A stretch of 52,164 bases of DNA from the NCBI RefSeq assembly GCF_001908235.1, contig NZ_LGHK01000073.1:1-52164 (forward strand). The letters run 5' to 3'. The notes under the pieces were generated by a model. The model was not told the DNA's origin. It ran no database searches and saw only the letters and a list, made by a program, of their open reading frames with translations. Of the stretch, positions 22,584 through 31,288 are shown piece after piece (positions within the stretch are counted from its first letter, which is position 1; every line of letters begins with the position of its first letter). This DNA comes from Bradyrhizobium sp. NAS96.2. GTDB lineage: Bacteria > Pseudomonadota > Alphaproteobacteria > Rhizobiales > Xanthobacteraceae. The position numbers were made by a program, and so were the translations under genes.

Positions 22584-23387
22584 TCACTCCCTGCGCAGGA
22601 TCGGATCGGCAAGGGAGCCGACCGGGACCACGATGCGGCGGTAGAGATGCCAGGTGGTGTGTCCCAGCACGGGTATCGTCACGAGGAGTCCCAGGAAATA
22701 CGGGATGACCGAGACGATCAGCAGCACGACGATGACCGCTGCCCATCCGATCATGGGCAGCGGGCTCGTCACCACCGCACGCACGCTCGTGATCATCGCG
22801 GTAACGAAATCGACCTCGCGATCCAGCAGCAACGGGAACGAAATCACCGTCAGCGAGAACAGGATCAGCGACAGCGCCGCCCCCTCGGCGTTGCCGATGG
22901 CGAGGAATAGCAGGCCTTCGTTGGTGGTCAGCACCACCGTCAGGAACTCGCGAAGGCTGGCAAAGGAGGCGTTGAGGCCGATGATCAGGGCGATCAACAG
23001 CCTGACCTGGTACATCCATATGATGAACACGAACAGCGTAACGAACGCCATCCAGCCGATCTCGCTGCGCGACCGCAGCTTCGACCAGATCTGGCCGAGC
23101 GAGATCGGCTCGCCCGCCTCGCGGCGCCTGCTGATCTCGTAGAGTCCGATCGCGACGAACGGGCCGATCAGGGCGAAACCCGCTGCCAGCGGATAGGCGA
23201 GATACACCATGCCGAGCGCAGTCAGGCACAGCAGGATCGCGTTGCCGCCGAGCATGTAGATCGCGCCGAACATCAAACCGTAGAGCGGGACTGCCTGGAA
23301 GTCGCGCAGTCCCTGCCCCAGCGCTTCCGCAATATCAGCCACGCGGATCCTGCGCACCACCGGATCGAATTTGCCAGAGACGGACAT
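22584..23387 (-). CDS. DUF2189 multi-helix membrane protein
   Basis: A 267-residue inner-membrane protein of the DUF2189 family: VRRIRVADIAEALGQGLRDFQAVPLYGLMFGAIYMLGGNAILLCL, then about five more hydrophobic segments, including FVTLFVFIIWMYQVRLLIALIIG and PMIGWAAVIVVLLIVSVIPYFLGLLVTIPVLGHTTWHLYRRIV. Function unknown. The start at 23387 (after GGCGGGGTTG) fits the family; ATGs at 23417 and 23444 are also in frame. It lies downstream of the acyl-CoA synthetase gene on the same strand, 85 bp apart. Confidence 0.82.
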   Translation of the reverse strand: MSVSGKFDPVVRRIRVADIAEALGQGLRDFQAVPLYGLMFGAIYMLGGNAILLCLTALGMVYLAYPLAAGFALIGPFVAIGLYEISRRREAGEPISLGQIWSKLRSRSEIGWMAFVTLFVFIIWMYQVRLLIALIIGLNASFASLREFLTVVLTTNEGLLFLAIGNAEGAALSLILFSLTVISFPLLLDREVDFVTAMITSVRAVVTSPLPMIGWAAVIVVLLIVSVIPYFLGLLVTIPVLGHTTWHLYRRIVVPVGSLADPILRRE

Positions 23388-23472
23388 CAACCCCGCCGCG
23401 AATAATTGAATGCGCATCGATGCAGGTGATCGCGTTAGCCGCATTGACGCGGATCAATACTGTGCTGCGGAG

Positions 23473-25083
23473 CTAGCCCAGCGCCCTTAGCTCCCGCCGC
23501 AGCACCTTGCCGGTCGCCGTCATTGGCAGGCTGTCGGCGAACTGCACGAAGCGCGGATATTCGTGGGCGGCGAGCTGCACCTTGACGAACTCCTGGATCT
23601 CGCGCGCCAACGTATCGCTCGCAGCGAAGCCCGGCCGCAGCACGATCCAGGCCTTGATCGATTCTGTGCGGATCGGATCGGGAATGCCGACCACGGCCGA
23701 CATCGCGACCGCCGGATGCTTCATCAGCGTGTGCTCGATCTCGGACGGGCCGACGCGATAGCCCGCCGTGGTGATGACGTCGTCCTCGCGGCTGACATAC
23801 CAGAAATAGCCATCCTCATCCTGCACGCCGAGATCGCCGGTCAGCAGGAATTCGCCGGCATATTTCTTCGCGGTCGCCTCCGGATTGCGCCAATACTCGA
23901 TCATGGTGCAGGGGCACGGCTGGCGCACGCCGATGATGCCACGCTGCCCCCGCGGCAACTCTTCACCCTTGTCGTTGACGATGCGAACGTCAAAGCCCGG
24001 CGTGGCGCGGCCCATCGAGCCCGGCCGGATCGGAAACAAATTGGAATTGCTGCCGATCACGAGATTGCATTCGGTCTGGCCGAACACTTCGTGCGCATCG
24101 ATGCCGAAGGTCTTGCGCACCCAACCCAGCAATTCGCCGCCGAGCGACTCGCCGCCGGTGAAGATGCTGCGCAGCTTCACCCCCGAATTCTTCACATCGG
24201 CCTGCCGCATCAACTTCAGCGCGGTCGGTGGCAGGAAGACGTTGCGGATGCCGAGCTCGGCCATCATCTGCATCGCGGCCTGCGGCTCGAACTTGCGGGC
24301 GCGGTGACCGACCATCGGAATGCCGTGGTACCAGAACGCGAACAGGCCGTTGATCAGCCCGCCGATCCAGGCCCAATCGGCCGGCGTCCACATCAGGTCA
24401 CCCGGCTTGGGCAGGAAGTTGTGACACATCTCGACATTGGGCAGATGGCCGAGCACGACGCGGTGCGCATGCAGCGCCCCCTTTGGATTGCCCGTTGTGC
24501 CTGACGTATAGATGATCAGCGCGGGATCGTCGGCCGAGGTGTCGACGGTGGCAAATTCCGACGACGCCGATTTGATCGCACTCCAGAACGGTTTTGTCCC
24601 CGCCGGCGTTTTGTCGCCAACAATATAGACGCTCTTCAGCTCGGGCAGACGATCGCGGATTTTTGCAACCTTCTCCCAGCCGGCCTGATCGGTGACGATG
24701 GCTTTCGCCGCCGAGTTCGACAGGCGGAATTCGAGTGCATCCTCGCCGAAAAGCGCGAACAGCGGGATCGAAATCAGCGCCGCGCGGAATGCCGCAAGAT
24801 GCGCGACCGGCAATTCCAGCGATTGCGACAGGAACACCGCGACGCGGTCGCCGCGCGCCAGGCCGTCGGCGGTCAGCACATTAGCGAAGCGGCGCGACGC
24901 ATCCGCGACCTCGTCAAACGAGGTGCGCGTGGTGCCGCCATCCTCGTCGACATAGACCAGCGCAAGCCGGCCGGTGCCGTCGGCATAACGATCGCAGCAC
25001 GCGGTCGCCATGTTGAAGCGCGCGGGAACGTCCCAGCGGAAGTTGCGATAGAGCTCGTCGTAGGTCTTGGCTTCCTGAAGCAT
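23473..25083 (-). CDS. AMP-forming acyl-CoA synthetase
   Basis: A 536-residue adenylate-forming ligase that activates a carboxylic acid to an acyl-adenylate and then an acyl-CoA. The P-loop-like motif is LIIYTSGTTGNPKGALHAH, the A5-like motif is EVFGQTECNLVIGS, the A7/A8 region is TGDLGVQDEDGYFWYVSREDDVITTAGYRVGPSEIEHTL, and the C-terminal Lys is in MTATGKVLRRELRALG. The start MLQEAKTYDELYRNFRWDVPARFN resembles medium-chain or branched-chain synthetases of the AcsA-like group. The frame runs further upstream, but the ATG at 25083 gives the family N-terminus. The substrate chain length is not resolved. Confidence 0.92.
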   Translation of the reverse strand: MLQEAKTYDELYRNFRWDVPARFNMATACCDRYADGTGRLALVYVDEDGGTTRTSFDEVADASRRFANVLTADGLARGDRVAVFLSQSLELPVAHLAAFRAALISIPLFALFGEDALEFRLSNSAAKAIVTDQAGWEKVAKIRDRLPELKSVYIVGDKTPAGTKPFWSAIKSASSEFATVDTSADDPALIIYTSGTTGNPKGALHAHRVVLGHLPNVEMCHNFLPKPGDLMWTPADWAWIGGLINGLFAFWYHGIPMVGHRARKFEPQAAMQMMAELGIRNVFLPPTALKLMRQADVKNSGVKLRSIFTGGESLGGELLGWVRKTFGIDAHEVFGQTECNLVIGSNSNLFPIRPGSMGRATPGFDVRIVNDKGEELPRGQRGIIGVRQPCPCTMIEYWRNPEATAKKYAGEFLLTGDLGVQDEDGYFWYVSREDDVITTAGYRVGPSEIEHTLMKHPAVAMSAVVGIPDPIRTESIKAWIVLRPGFAASDTLAREIQEFVKVQLAAHEYPRFVQFADSLPMTATGKVLRRELRALG

Positions 25084-25239
25084 GGCGGCAGAGTAGAGTC
25101 TTTTCTGTTCCGATGGAATCGGAACAGGGCTCTCAATTCTTCTTTTTGACGCGTTTTCTTCACGCGAACCGGTATCCACTTCGCTCGAAAACGCTCTTGA
25201 GCCGCCGGACCACAAACCCCTCCTTGAGGGGGAAAGCCG

Positions 25240-26757
25240 TCAGGCCGCCCGCTCCATTGCGGCCTCGACCTTGAGGCTATCGAGGTCGCGATAGATCGAG
25301 GCGACCGCAAGCACGCGCCCGCCCCGCTTGTAGCGCAGCACGCAATCCCTGCCGGCAATGCTGCCCTCCACCGCGATCTCGTCCCACTGCTCGGCGTGGC
25401 CGACATAGTTGATCGGCACGTCGTAATGCTGGCTCCAGAAGAACGGCACCGCATCGAACGCCTCGCGCTGCCCCAGCATATTCCGCGCGGCGGTCTGACC
25501 CTGGCGCTCGGCCACCACCCAGTGCTCGACCCGGATCATCTCGCCGCTGTGCGGATCGGGCCAGCGCGCGATATCGCCGGCCGCGTAGACACCGGGAGCG
25601 CTGGTCTCGAGATAGGCGTCCACTGTCACGCCGCGATCGATCGCGAGCCCGGCGGCTTCCGCCAGCGCCAGCCGCGGCTTCACGCCGACCCCGACCACGA
25701 CGAGATCGGCGTCGAGCACGGGTCCGCTCTTCAGTTGCGCGCGCTTGCCCTCGATCGCGGTCACGGTGTCACCTAGATGGAAGACGACGCCATGCTCCTC
25801 GTGCAGCGCGCGGACGAAATCGCCCATCTCAGGCCCGAGCACGCGCTCCATCGGCCGCGCTTCCAGCCCGACCACGTGAACCTCGATCTCCCGCGCGCGC
25901 AATGAGGCCGCAACCTCGAGCCCGATGAAGCTTGCCCCGATCACCACCGCGCGGCGCGCGCCGCTGGCCGAGGCGATGATCGCCCGGCAATCATCGAGCG
26001 TGCGCAACACATGAACGTGGGGCTGGTCCGCGCCCGGGATCGGCAACCGTATCGGCTCCGCGCCGGTCGCCAGCAGCAGCCGGTCGTACGCGAGCACCTC
26101 GCCGCCGGCGAGCACGACGTTGCGGCGGCCGGTGTCGATCGACTTGACCTCGGTCGCAAGTTTCAGATCGATCGCCGCGTCAGCATAGAAATCGTCCGGC
26201 TTTAGCGGCAGCCAGTCTTCCGGCGCGCTGCCGGCGAGGAAGTCCTTTGACAGGTTCGGCCGGTCCACCGGCGACCCGGCCTCGCCGCTGATCATGACGA
26301 TGCTGCCGCGATAGTCCTGCCGCCGCAGCATCTCGGCGGCGGCAAAGCCTGCTGCGCCTCCGCCGACGATCACGATCCTGCCGGGCGCATCGAGTGCGCC
26401 CTTGACGCGGGGTTTCGGCTGCGCACGCTTTTCGCGCACGAAGATGCGATCGCCCTCTCGTTCGACCTTCCAGACCGCGAGCGCGTTGAAGGCGGGCGCG
26501 GCGGTCGCCTCGCCGGTGCGAATGTCGAAACAGGCGTGATGCCAGGGGCAATGGACGGTCTCGCCTTCCACCAGGCCGTCGGCGAGCGGGCCATGGTAAT
26601 GGCTGCAATGCGCGTCGATGGCGAAGATATCTGCGCCCGAGCGCACCAGCAGCACGTCGTCCTCGCCGACATGACCGAGCAGCATCGCGCCCGGGAAGTC
26701 GGAGAGGGCTACGCCTTGCGTCAGATCCGGACCGGAAGGAGCCTGCTGATCGGCCAT
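25240..26757 (-). CDS. Rieske-FAD reductase fusion (AIFM3-like)
   Basis: A 505-residue fusion. Residues 1-110 form a Rieske 2Fe-2S domain with the pair CSH (about residue 51) and CPWHH (about residue 70). From about residue 125 follows a two-Rossmann-fold ferredoxin-reductase-type flavoprotein (IVIVGGGAAGFAAAEMLRR; AVVIGASFIGLEVAASLR; GVYAAGDIARW) with a C-terminal reductase domain ending LDSLKVEAAMERAA. It resembles AIFM3-like proteins and oxygenase reductases that pass electrons from NADH to a partner. No oxygenase partner is adjacent. Confidence 0.9.
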   Translation of the reverse strand: MADQQAPSGPDLTQGVALSDFPGAMLLGHVGEDDVLLVRSGADIFAIDAHCSHYHGPLADGLVEGETVHCPWHHACFDIRTGEATAAPAFNALAVWKVEREGDRIFVREKRAQPKPRVKGALDAPGRIVIVGGGAAGFAAAEMLRRQDYRGSIVMISGEAGSPVDRPNLSKDFLAGSAPEDWLPLKPDDFYADAAIDLKLATEVKSIDTGRRNVVLAGGEVLAYDRLLLATGAEPIRLPIPGADQPHVHVLRTLDDCRAIIASASGARRAVVIGASFIGLEVAASLRAREIEVHVVGLEARPMERVLGPEMGDFVRALHEEHGVVFHLGDTVTAIEGKRAQLKSGPVLDADLVVVGVGVKPRLALAEAAGLAIDRGVTVDAYLETSAPGVYAAGDIARWPDPHSGEMIRVEHWVVAERQGQTAARNMLGQREAFDAVPFFWSQHYDVPINYVGHAEQWDEIAVEGSIAGRDCVLRYKRGGRVLAVASIYRDLDSLKVEAAMERAA

Positions 26758-26818
26758 GGCCTGTTCTCCAGTTTATCCAGAACTTCACCCCGCCGCTTTT
26801 CACGGGGCCTTGTCGCTA

Positions 26819-27286
26819 TCAGCTTCCCTGCATGTAGCGAACCGGGTTCTCCCGATCCGCCTTGAAGATATCGGCGGCCTCGGCGAACAGCGCCGCAACG
26901 GCGGGAGCCTTCAGATCAACAAACGCTTCGAAGCTGAAATTGTTGCCGCCGGCGCGCAATTCGCCGAGCTTGCCGGCGTAGCAGGACACCAGCGGCTTGC
27001 CGCCGCGGGTTACCGCGACATAGACGCTGATGTAGTTCTTCTGCAGCGCCACCCCGATCACCGGCCAGGCGGCCGTCTTGCCGGACTTGATCGCGTAGCG
27101 AAACTCGCCGTAGCCGATCATGTTCATGCGCATGCCGGCCTCACCGGCCGGCGTGCCCGCATGAAAATGCCGCTTGAGCGAAGGCGCCGCCTTGCGCATC
27201 GCCGCATGCAGCTGCTCGAGATCCGCGGTCCGGCCGGGATCAAAGGCGAGATAGGCTTCCAGACTGTCCGCGGCGACACGAAACAT
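26819..27286 (-). CDS. DUF1801-domain protein
   Basis: A 155-residue protein with a DUF1801 (YdhG-like) domain: SLEAYLAFDPGRTADLEQLHAAMRKAAPSLKRHFHAGTPAGEAGMRMNMIGYGEFRYAIKSGKTAAWPVIGVALQKNYISVYVA. Relatives include proteins once linked to iron delivery, but no role is proved. The start has a very good Shine-Dalgarno (GGAGG before the ATG at 27286). It lies downstream of YqeY on the same strand, with a palindromic repeat between. Confidence 0.78.
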   Translation of the reverse strand: MFRVAADSLEAYLAFDPGRTADLEQLHAAMRKAAPSLKRHFHAGTPAGEAGMRMNMIGYGEFRYAIKSGKTAAWPVIGVALQKNYISVYVAVTRGGKPLVSCYAGKLGELRAGGNNFSFEAFVDLKAPAVAALFAEAADIFKADRENPVRYMQGS

Positions 27287-27330
27287 TGGAAACCTCCGCG
27301 ACTGTCCGACCCGGCACCGTGCGGGTCTTG

Positions 27331-27415
27331 CGTAGCCCGGATGAAGCGAAGGTAATCCGGGGCCTCACCGATCGCATAGACTTACCCGGATTTCGCTTCG
27401 CTTCATCGGGCTACG
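27331..27415. repeat. CGTAGCCCGG-type palindromic repeat, family C, copy 1
   Basis: The left arm CGTAGCCCGGATGAAGCG and the right arm CGCTTCATCGGGCTACG face each other around a short core. A related copy is at 47121-47243. These are REP-like elements, not genes. Confidence 0.8.
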
Positions 27416-27418
27416 AAA

Positions 27419-27874
27419 TCAGGACGACAGCGCCGCCTTCACCAGGCCGCTGGCCTTGCCGAAATCCATCTGGCCGGCGTATTTCGCCTTCAGCGCACCG
27501 ATCACCTTGCCCATGTCCTTGATCCCGGCGGCACCGGTCTCGGCGATGATCGCCGAGATCGCGGCCTTCACGTCGTCGTCGGACATCTGCTTCGGCAGGT
27601 AGGCCGAGATCACGGCGATCTCCGCACGCTCCTGGTCGGCGAGCTCGGCGCGGCCGCCCTTGTCGTACAGCTCGACCGACTCCTGGCGCTGCTTGATCAT
27701 CTTCTGCAAGAGGCCGAGCAGATCGGCATCGGAGAGTGGCGGCTTGCCCTGCCCGCGCGCGTCGATGTCGGCATTCTTGATGGTCGAATTAACCATGCGC
27801 AGGGTGGAGAGCTTGCGCTCGTCCTTCGCCTTCATGGCTTCCTTGACCGCATTGTTAATATCGTCGCGCAGCAT
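27419..27874 (-). CDS. GatB/YqeY-domain protein
   Basis: A 151-residue protein of the YqeY family: MLRDDINNAVKEAMKAKDERKLSTLRMVNSTIKNADIDARG, then ISAYLPKQMSDDDVKAAISAIIAETGAAGIKDMGKVIGALKAKYAGQMDFGKASGLVKAAL. It corresponds to the tRNA-binding tail domain of the GatB amidotransferase subunit as a free-standing protein, and its role is not established. The frame extends upstream, but MLRDD is the family start. In many alphaproteobacteria yqeY sits close to dnaG and carA, as in this window. A strong hairpin separates it from the serine hydrolase gene upstream. Confidence 0.92.
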   Translation of the reverse strand: MLRDDINNAVKEAMKAKDERKLSTLRMVNSTIKNADIDARGQGKPPLSDADLLGLLQKMIKQRQESVELYDKGGRAELADQERAEIAVISAYLPKQMSDDDVKAAISAIIAETGAAGIKDMGKVIGALKAKYAGQMDFGKASGLVKAALSS

Positions 27875-27938
27875 CCTGGTGTCCTCTCGTGTGGCAAGAT
27901 GCTGATCTAAGCCCTCCGCGACGCCAGAACAACAGTTG

Positions 27939-27971
27939 AGCCCCGGTTCTGGCGACCCCAGAACCGGGGCT
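27939..27971. terminator. Large perfect hairpin between the serine hydrolase and yqeY
   Basis: AGCCCCGGTTCTGG pairs with CCAGAACCGGGGCT around a 5-nt loop (14 bp). It follows the serine hydrolase stop on the minus strand and has no U-run. It is a likely transcription barrier or an mRNA end stabiliser. Confidence 0.55.
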
Positions 27972-28029
27972 GACCAGGCCAGCCTCGGGCATTGGCGCCC
28001 GCCCGCGGTCCGCCGGCGAGCCGGGCAAT

Positions 28030-29340
28030 TCACTGCATGAGACGCCTGGCCAGCGCAGCGAACGCCGGCAGCGTGGTCGGGTCGTTGTGGGCGTTGGCGG
28101 CCAGCGGATGCGAGCCGAAGCGGGCAATGACCATCTCGGCCTTGGGATCGATATAGATCGCCTGTCCATTGACGCCGCGCGCCATGAACGCACCGTCCTC
28201 GTTGTTGGTGACCCACCACATGTCGCGATAGCTCCAGCCGGGAAGCGTCGCATAGCCGGCCTTCTCGAAATCGGACGTCCTGCCGCCCCGGCGGATGTCG
28301 TCGACGACGGCTTTCGGCACGATCTGTTGGCCGTTGTAGGTTCCACCGAGCCGCATCATCTCGCCGAACCGCGCCAGGTCCCGCACGGCCGCATTCAGCC
28401 CGCCACCGGCAAATTCCGTTCCCTCGCTGTCGATCAGCAGGTAGGCGTCCTGCTCCATGCCGAGCTTCTGCCAGATCCGCTCGGAGAGCAGCTCGCCGAC
28501 AGTCTTTCCGGACGCGCGACGGATCAGCCAGCCGAGCACATCGCTGTTGACGGTCTTGTAGGCGAACGCCTCGCCGTGCTGGCCTTCCTTCTTCAATGTC
28601 TTGAGGAAGCCGTAGAAGCTCGTCGGTCCGGCATAGCCGGGCGGGCGCGGCACGAGGCCGCCTGCCCTGACGTGATCAAAGATCTCCGCCTTGGGATCGG
28701 CGTAGTTCTCGGAATATTTGACGCCGACCGTCATATCCAGAACCTGCCGCACGGTGGCGTCGCCATAGGCCGTGTCCGTGAGCTCCGGAATATACTTCGA
28801 AACCGGAGCCTTTTCGTCGAGCTTGCCTTCGGCAACCAGTGTGGCGCCGAGCGTGCCGAAGAAGGACTTGGTCACCGACATCGCGATGTGCGCGGCGTGC
28901 GGGTTCATCACACCGAAATAGCGCTCATAGACGATCTTGCCCTTGTGCAGGACGACGATTGCATCCGTGTAGTTCGCCGCGAGCGATTCCGCCCATGTCA
29001 TGGTTCCGGATTGGCCGAGGGGCTGAAACGTGATGGCGTCGATGTCGTTTCGTTCGGCGCGCGGCAGCGGTGATGCAGCGTTGTCGCCCCGCCAGACGTT
29101 GCTGGTCGGCAGGAAGCGGCGGAAATTCGCGAACGACCAGCGCGTCTGCGGGAAAGCAAAGTGCGAGCCGTTGGAGAACTGGATCAGCTTGTCCGCGGGC
29201 GGCGGCGAGCCGACCATCCATCCCAGCTTCACGGGATCGGAGTCCGCGGCACTCAACGGCACCTGCGCCGGCGCGGCTTCCGTGCCGAGCCCAATCGTCG
29301 CAGCCATCACAACACCGACCATCGTCGAGCGTCCGGTCAT
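28030..29340 (-). CDS. Exported class-C beta-lactamase-fold serine hydrolase
   Basis: A 436-residue serine hydrolase with an N-terminal signal peptide (ending about residue 24, AAPAQVP). The Ser-x-x-Lys motif is in HIAMSVTKSFFG and a tyrosine motif is in YKTVNSDVLGWLIRRASG, which resembles the 6-aminohexanoate-dimer hydrolase (NylB)-like group. Such enzymes act on esters or amides; the substrate is unknown. A GGGAGGG Shine-Dalgarno precedes ATG 29340. It is divergent from a LysR regulator with a 102-bp AT-rich gap, the classical arrangement for a LysR target. Confidence 0.88.
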   Translation of the reverse strand: MTGRSTMVGVVMAATIGLGTEAAPAQVPLSAADSDPVKLGWMVGSPPPADKLIQFSNGSHFAFPQTRWSFANFRRFLPTSNVWRGDNAASPLPRAERNDIDAITFQPLGQSGTMTWAESLAANYTDAIVVLHKGKIVYERYFGVMNPHAAHIAMSVTKSFFGTLGATLVAEGKLDEKAPVSKYIPELTDTAYGDATVRQVLDMTVGVKYSENYADPKAEIFDHVRAGGLVPRPPGYAGPTSFYGFLKTLKKEGQHGEAFAYKTVNSDVLGWLIRRASGKTVGELLSERIWQKLGMEQDAYLLIDSEGTEFAGGGLNAAVRDLARFGEMMRLGGTYNGQQIVPKAVVDDIRRGGRTSDFEKAGYATLPGWSYRDMWWVTNNEDGAFMARGVNGQAIYIDPKAEMVIARFGSHPLAANAHNDPTTLPAFAALARRLMQ

Positions 29341-29417
29341 CGAAACTTCCCTCCCTGGATGAGTAGGTTTCGGCCGCAGTAGCTCTCCGCCTCGATATAT
29401 GTCAAATTCATAATATT

Positions 29418-29432
29418 ACTCATCATATGAGT
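29418..29432. promoter_or_regulatory. Dyad in the serine hydrolase / LysR intergenic region
   Basis: ACTCAT-CAT-ATGAGT, a perfect 6-bp dyad in an AT-rich stretch, 11 bp upstream of the LysR start. It is a candidate LysR-type binding site for control of the divergent hydrolase and of the regulator itself. Confidence 0.5.
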
Positions 29433-29442
29433 GCATTTCATC

Positions 29443-30390
29443 ATGCCATCGCTTCGACAAATCCAGATGGTTCGCGCCCTGGCCGAACACAGGCATTTCA
29501 CGCGCGCGGCGAACGCGCTCGGCGTTACGCAGTCCGCCCTTACGAAAAGCGTGCAGGCGCTCGAGGACGAACTGGGCGTGCGCCTGTTCGACAGGGGCGC
29601 CGGCACGCTGGAGCCCACCATGTTCGGCACGATCATGCTGACTCATGGTCGGACAATCCTGCGCGACGTGTCCGAGCTTGTCAGGGAGGTCGACCTGGCG
29701 AAGGGACTGGAGACGGGCGGAATCACAGTCAGCGCGAGCGTGTTTCCGGGGGAGCTGTGGGCGCCGCAAGCGTTGGGGCGCCTGGCGGTCGCTCACCCCA
29801 AGCTCAAATGCGTGCTGCGAACGGTCGACAGCAGGCAGGCGGTGGACGACGTGCTGGAAGGCATTTCCGACATCGCCATCGCCGATGCGACCGAGGCCGA
29901 GGGACGCGATAACCTGGACAGCGAAATTCTGGCGACGACAAGCATGTCGCTATTTTGCCGGAGCTCGCACCCGCTCGCACGGCGCAGCAGCATCCGGCCG
30001 CAGGACTTTGTCGGCTATCCTTTCGCCGGACCGCCGCTCTCCAGAGCGCTTGCCCGTCGCAATCTCGGAACGTTCGGCAAGATCGCGCTCAACGTCTCGC
30101 CGGGCGAACAGCTTGTGCCGCGCATCTCGGTCGGCAGCTTCTCGGCAATGGTGCAGGCCGTGCTTCACAGCGATGCGCTCGGTTGGGCGCCGGATTCACT
30201 GCTCGCAAGCCACGTCAGAGGCAGCGGGCTCACGCCGCTGAAAATCCGGGAGCTGACACTGAGCGCGACCTTCGCGTTCTTTGTGCGACGCCATCGAACG
30301 CTGTCGCCTGCGACCGTCGAATTCATCAAGTTCGTGCGAGCCATGCAGCCGCCGGACGCAGCCGCGCCAACCGCAAGGCTGCCGGCTTGA
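29443..30390 (+). CDS. LysR-family transcriptional regulator
   Basis: A 315-residue LysR regulator starting MPSLRQIQMVRALAEHRHFTRAANALGVTQSALTKSVQALEDELGVRLFDRG, with the standard winged helix-turn-helix and linker. The effector domain follows (ITVSASVFPGELWAPQALGRL, DIAIADATEAEGRDNLDSEIL, NVSPGEQLVPRISVGSFSAMVQAVL). No Shine-Dalgarno precedes the ATG at 29443. Divergent from the serine hydrolase. Confidence 0.92.
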   Translation: MPSLRQIQMVRALAEHRHFTRAANALGVTQSALTKSVQALEDELGVRLFDRGAGTLEPTMFGTIMLTHGRTILRDVSELVREVDLAKGLETGGITVSASVFPGELWAPQALGRLAVAHPKLKCVLRTVDSRQAVDDVLEGISDIAIADATEAEGRDNLDSEILATTSMSLFCRSSHPLARRSSIRPQDFVGYPFAGPPLSRALARRNLGTFGKIALNVSPGEQLVPRISVGSFSAMVQAVLHSDALGWAPDSLLASHVRGSGLTPLKIRELTLSATFAFFVRRHRTLSPATVEFIKFVRAMQPPDAAAPTARLPA

Positions 30391-30426
30391 GGCGGAGATC
30401 GCCAATATCCGCTTCGAGCGGATGCC

Positions 30427-31128
30427 TCAGTTCCGCAACCAATCGACCAGCGCGTCGGCGCAGGCCTGCGGCTGCTCCAGCTGCAGCAGGTGACCGCAAT
30501 TGGCGAGCACGACGAGCTTGGCCCCGGGGATGCCATTCGCCATCTCGTCCGACAATGAATTCGGCACGGTGTTGTCGGTATCCGACGTCAGCACCAGGGT
30601 CGGGCACTTGATCCAGGCCATGCTCGGCCGCGAATCCGGCCGGCTGAGCACCGCGTTTTGCTGGCGGATGAAGGCCTCGGCGCCGACGTCCTCGCTCATC
30701 TCATCAACAACCTGACGCAGGCCAGCATCGTCCTGCCGCGATGGATGCACGAAGCCTGGAAACAGCTCATCGACCACGCTCTTGAACTGACCGCTTTTGG
30801 CACGCTCGATCATGCCGCGGCGGCGCGCGGTCGCCTCCGGCGTGTCGGCCCGCGCCTGGGTGCTCATCAGCGCCAGCTTCGCCACCCGTTCGGGCGCCTG
30901 CCGCATGATCTCGAAGGCGATGTAGCCGCCCATCGAATGCCCGGCGAGGGCAAAGCGCGGCGGCGCCTCGGCCAGGATCCGGCGGGCGATCGCGCCCATA
31001 TTGTCGTCCCTGACGTGGTTGGCGACCGTGACCGGGCCGCACCGCCACAGCGCCGGGATGACCGGGGCAAAGATCCGCGGCGAGCAGATGAGGCCCGGGA
31101 CGAGCAGGATCGGCATCGTGTTGTCCAT
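30427..31128 (-). CDS. Alpha/beta-hydrolase
   Basis: A 233-residue alpha/beta-hydrolase: MDNTMPILLVPGLICSPRIFAPVIPALW, the nucleophile elbow FALAGHSMGGYIAFEIM, an acid-loop region LVLTSDTDNTVPNSLSDEMANGIPGA, and the catalytic His in VVLANCGHLLQLEQPQACADALVDWL. It has no signal peptide and the substrate is unknown. The ATG at 31128 has GGAGCC upstream. It is convergent with the LysR gene and divergent from carA. Confidence 0.9.
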   Translation of the reverse strand: MDNTMPILLVPGLICSPRIFAPVIPALWRCGPVTVANHVRDDNMGAIARRILAEAPPRFALAGHSMGGYIAFEIMRQAPERVAKLALMSTQARADTPEATARRRGMIERAKSGQFKSVVDELFPGFVHPSRQDDAGLRQVVDEMSEDVGAEAFIRQQNAVLSRPDSRPSMAWIKCPTLVLTSDTDNTVPNSLSDEMANGIPGAKLVVLANCGHLLQLEQPQACADALVDWLRN

Positions 31129-31251
31129 AGGGGGCTCCGGACCGGGTCATTTTCGGCAAGCAAACAGCCGCTTCGAGGAACTTTAGATTAAAAGGCCGTT
31201 CCGGCCTGTCAAATCGGCCGGGATTGCCGTGTGAATCCGCGCCCTTTCGCT

Positions 31252-31280
31252 TTGACGCCGCAGCGTGCGGTCTCTATTTA
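31252..31280 (+). promoter_or_regulatory. carA promoter
   Basis: TTGACG (31252-31257) and TATTTA (31275-31280) are spaced by 17 bp. The -10 ends 8 bp before the carA ATG, so the predicted mRNA starts at or near the start codon. AAGGG at 31281-31285 resembles a Shine-Dalgarno but would lie upstream of the predicted start. Confidence 0.65.
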
Positions 31281-31288
31281 AAGGGCTC

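Noticed and set aside
21781..23229. A 482-codon minus-strand frame across the SRPBCC genes and DUF2189 gene
   Set aside because: It is an out-of-frame shadow of several well-supported genes on both strands, rich in Arg, Gly and His.
27331..27415. Possible attachment site for an integrated element
   Set aside because: The inverted arms match a dispersed repeat family (also at 47121-47243) and there is no integrase gene or tRNA gene at the site.
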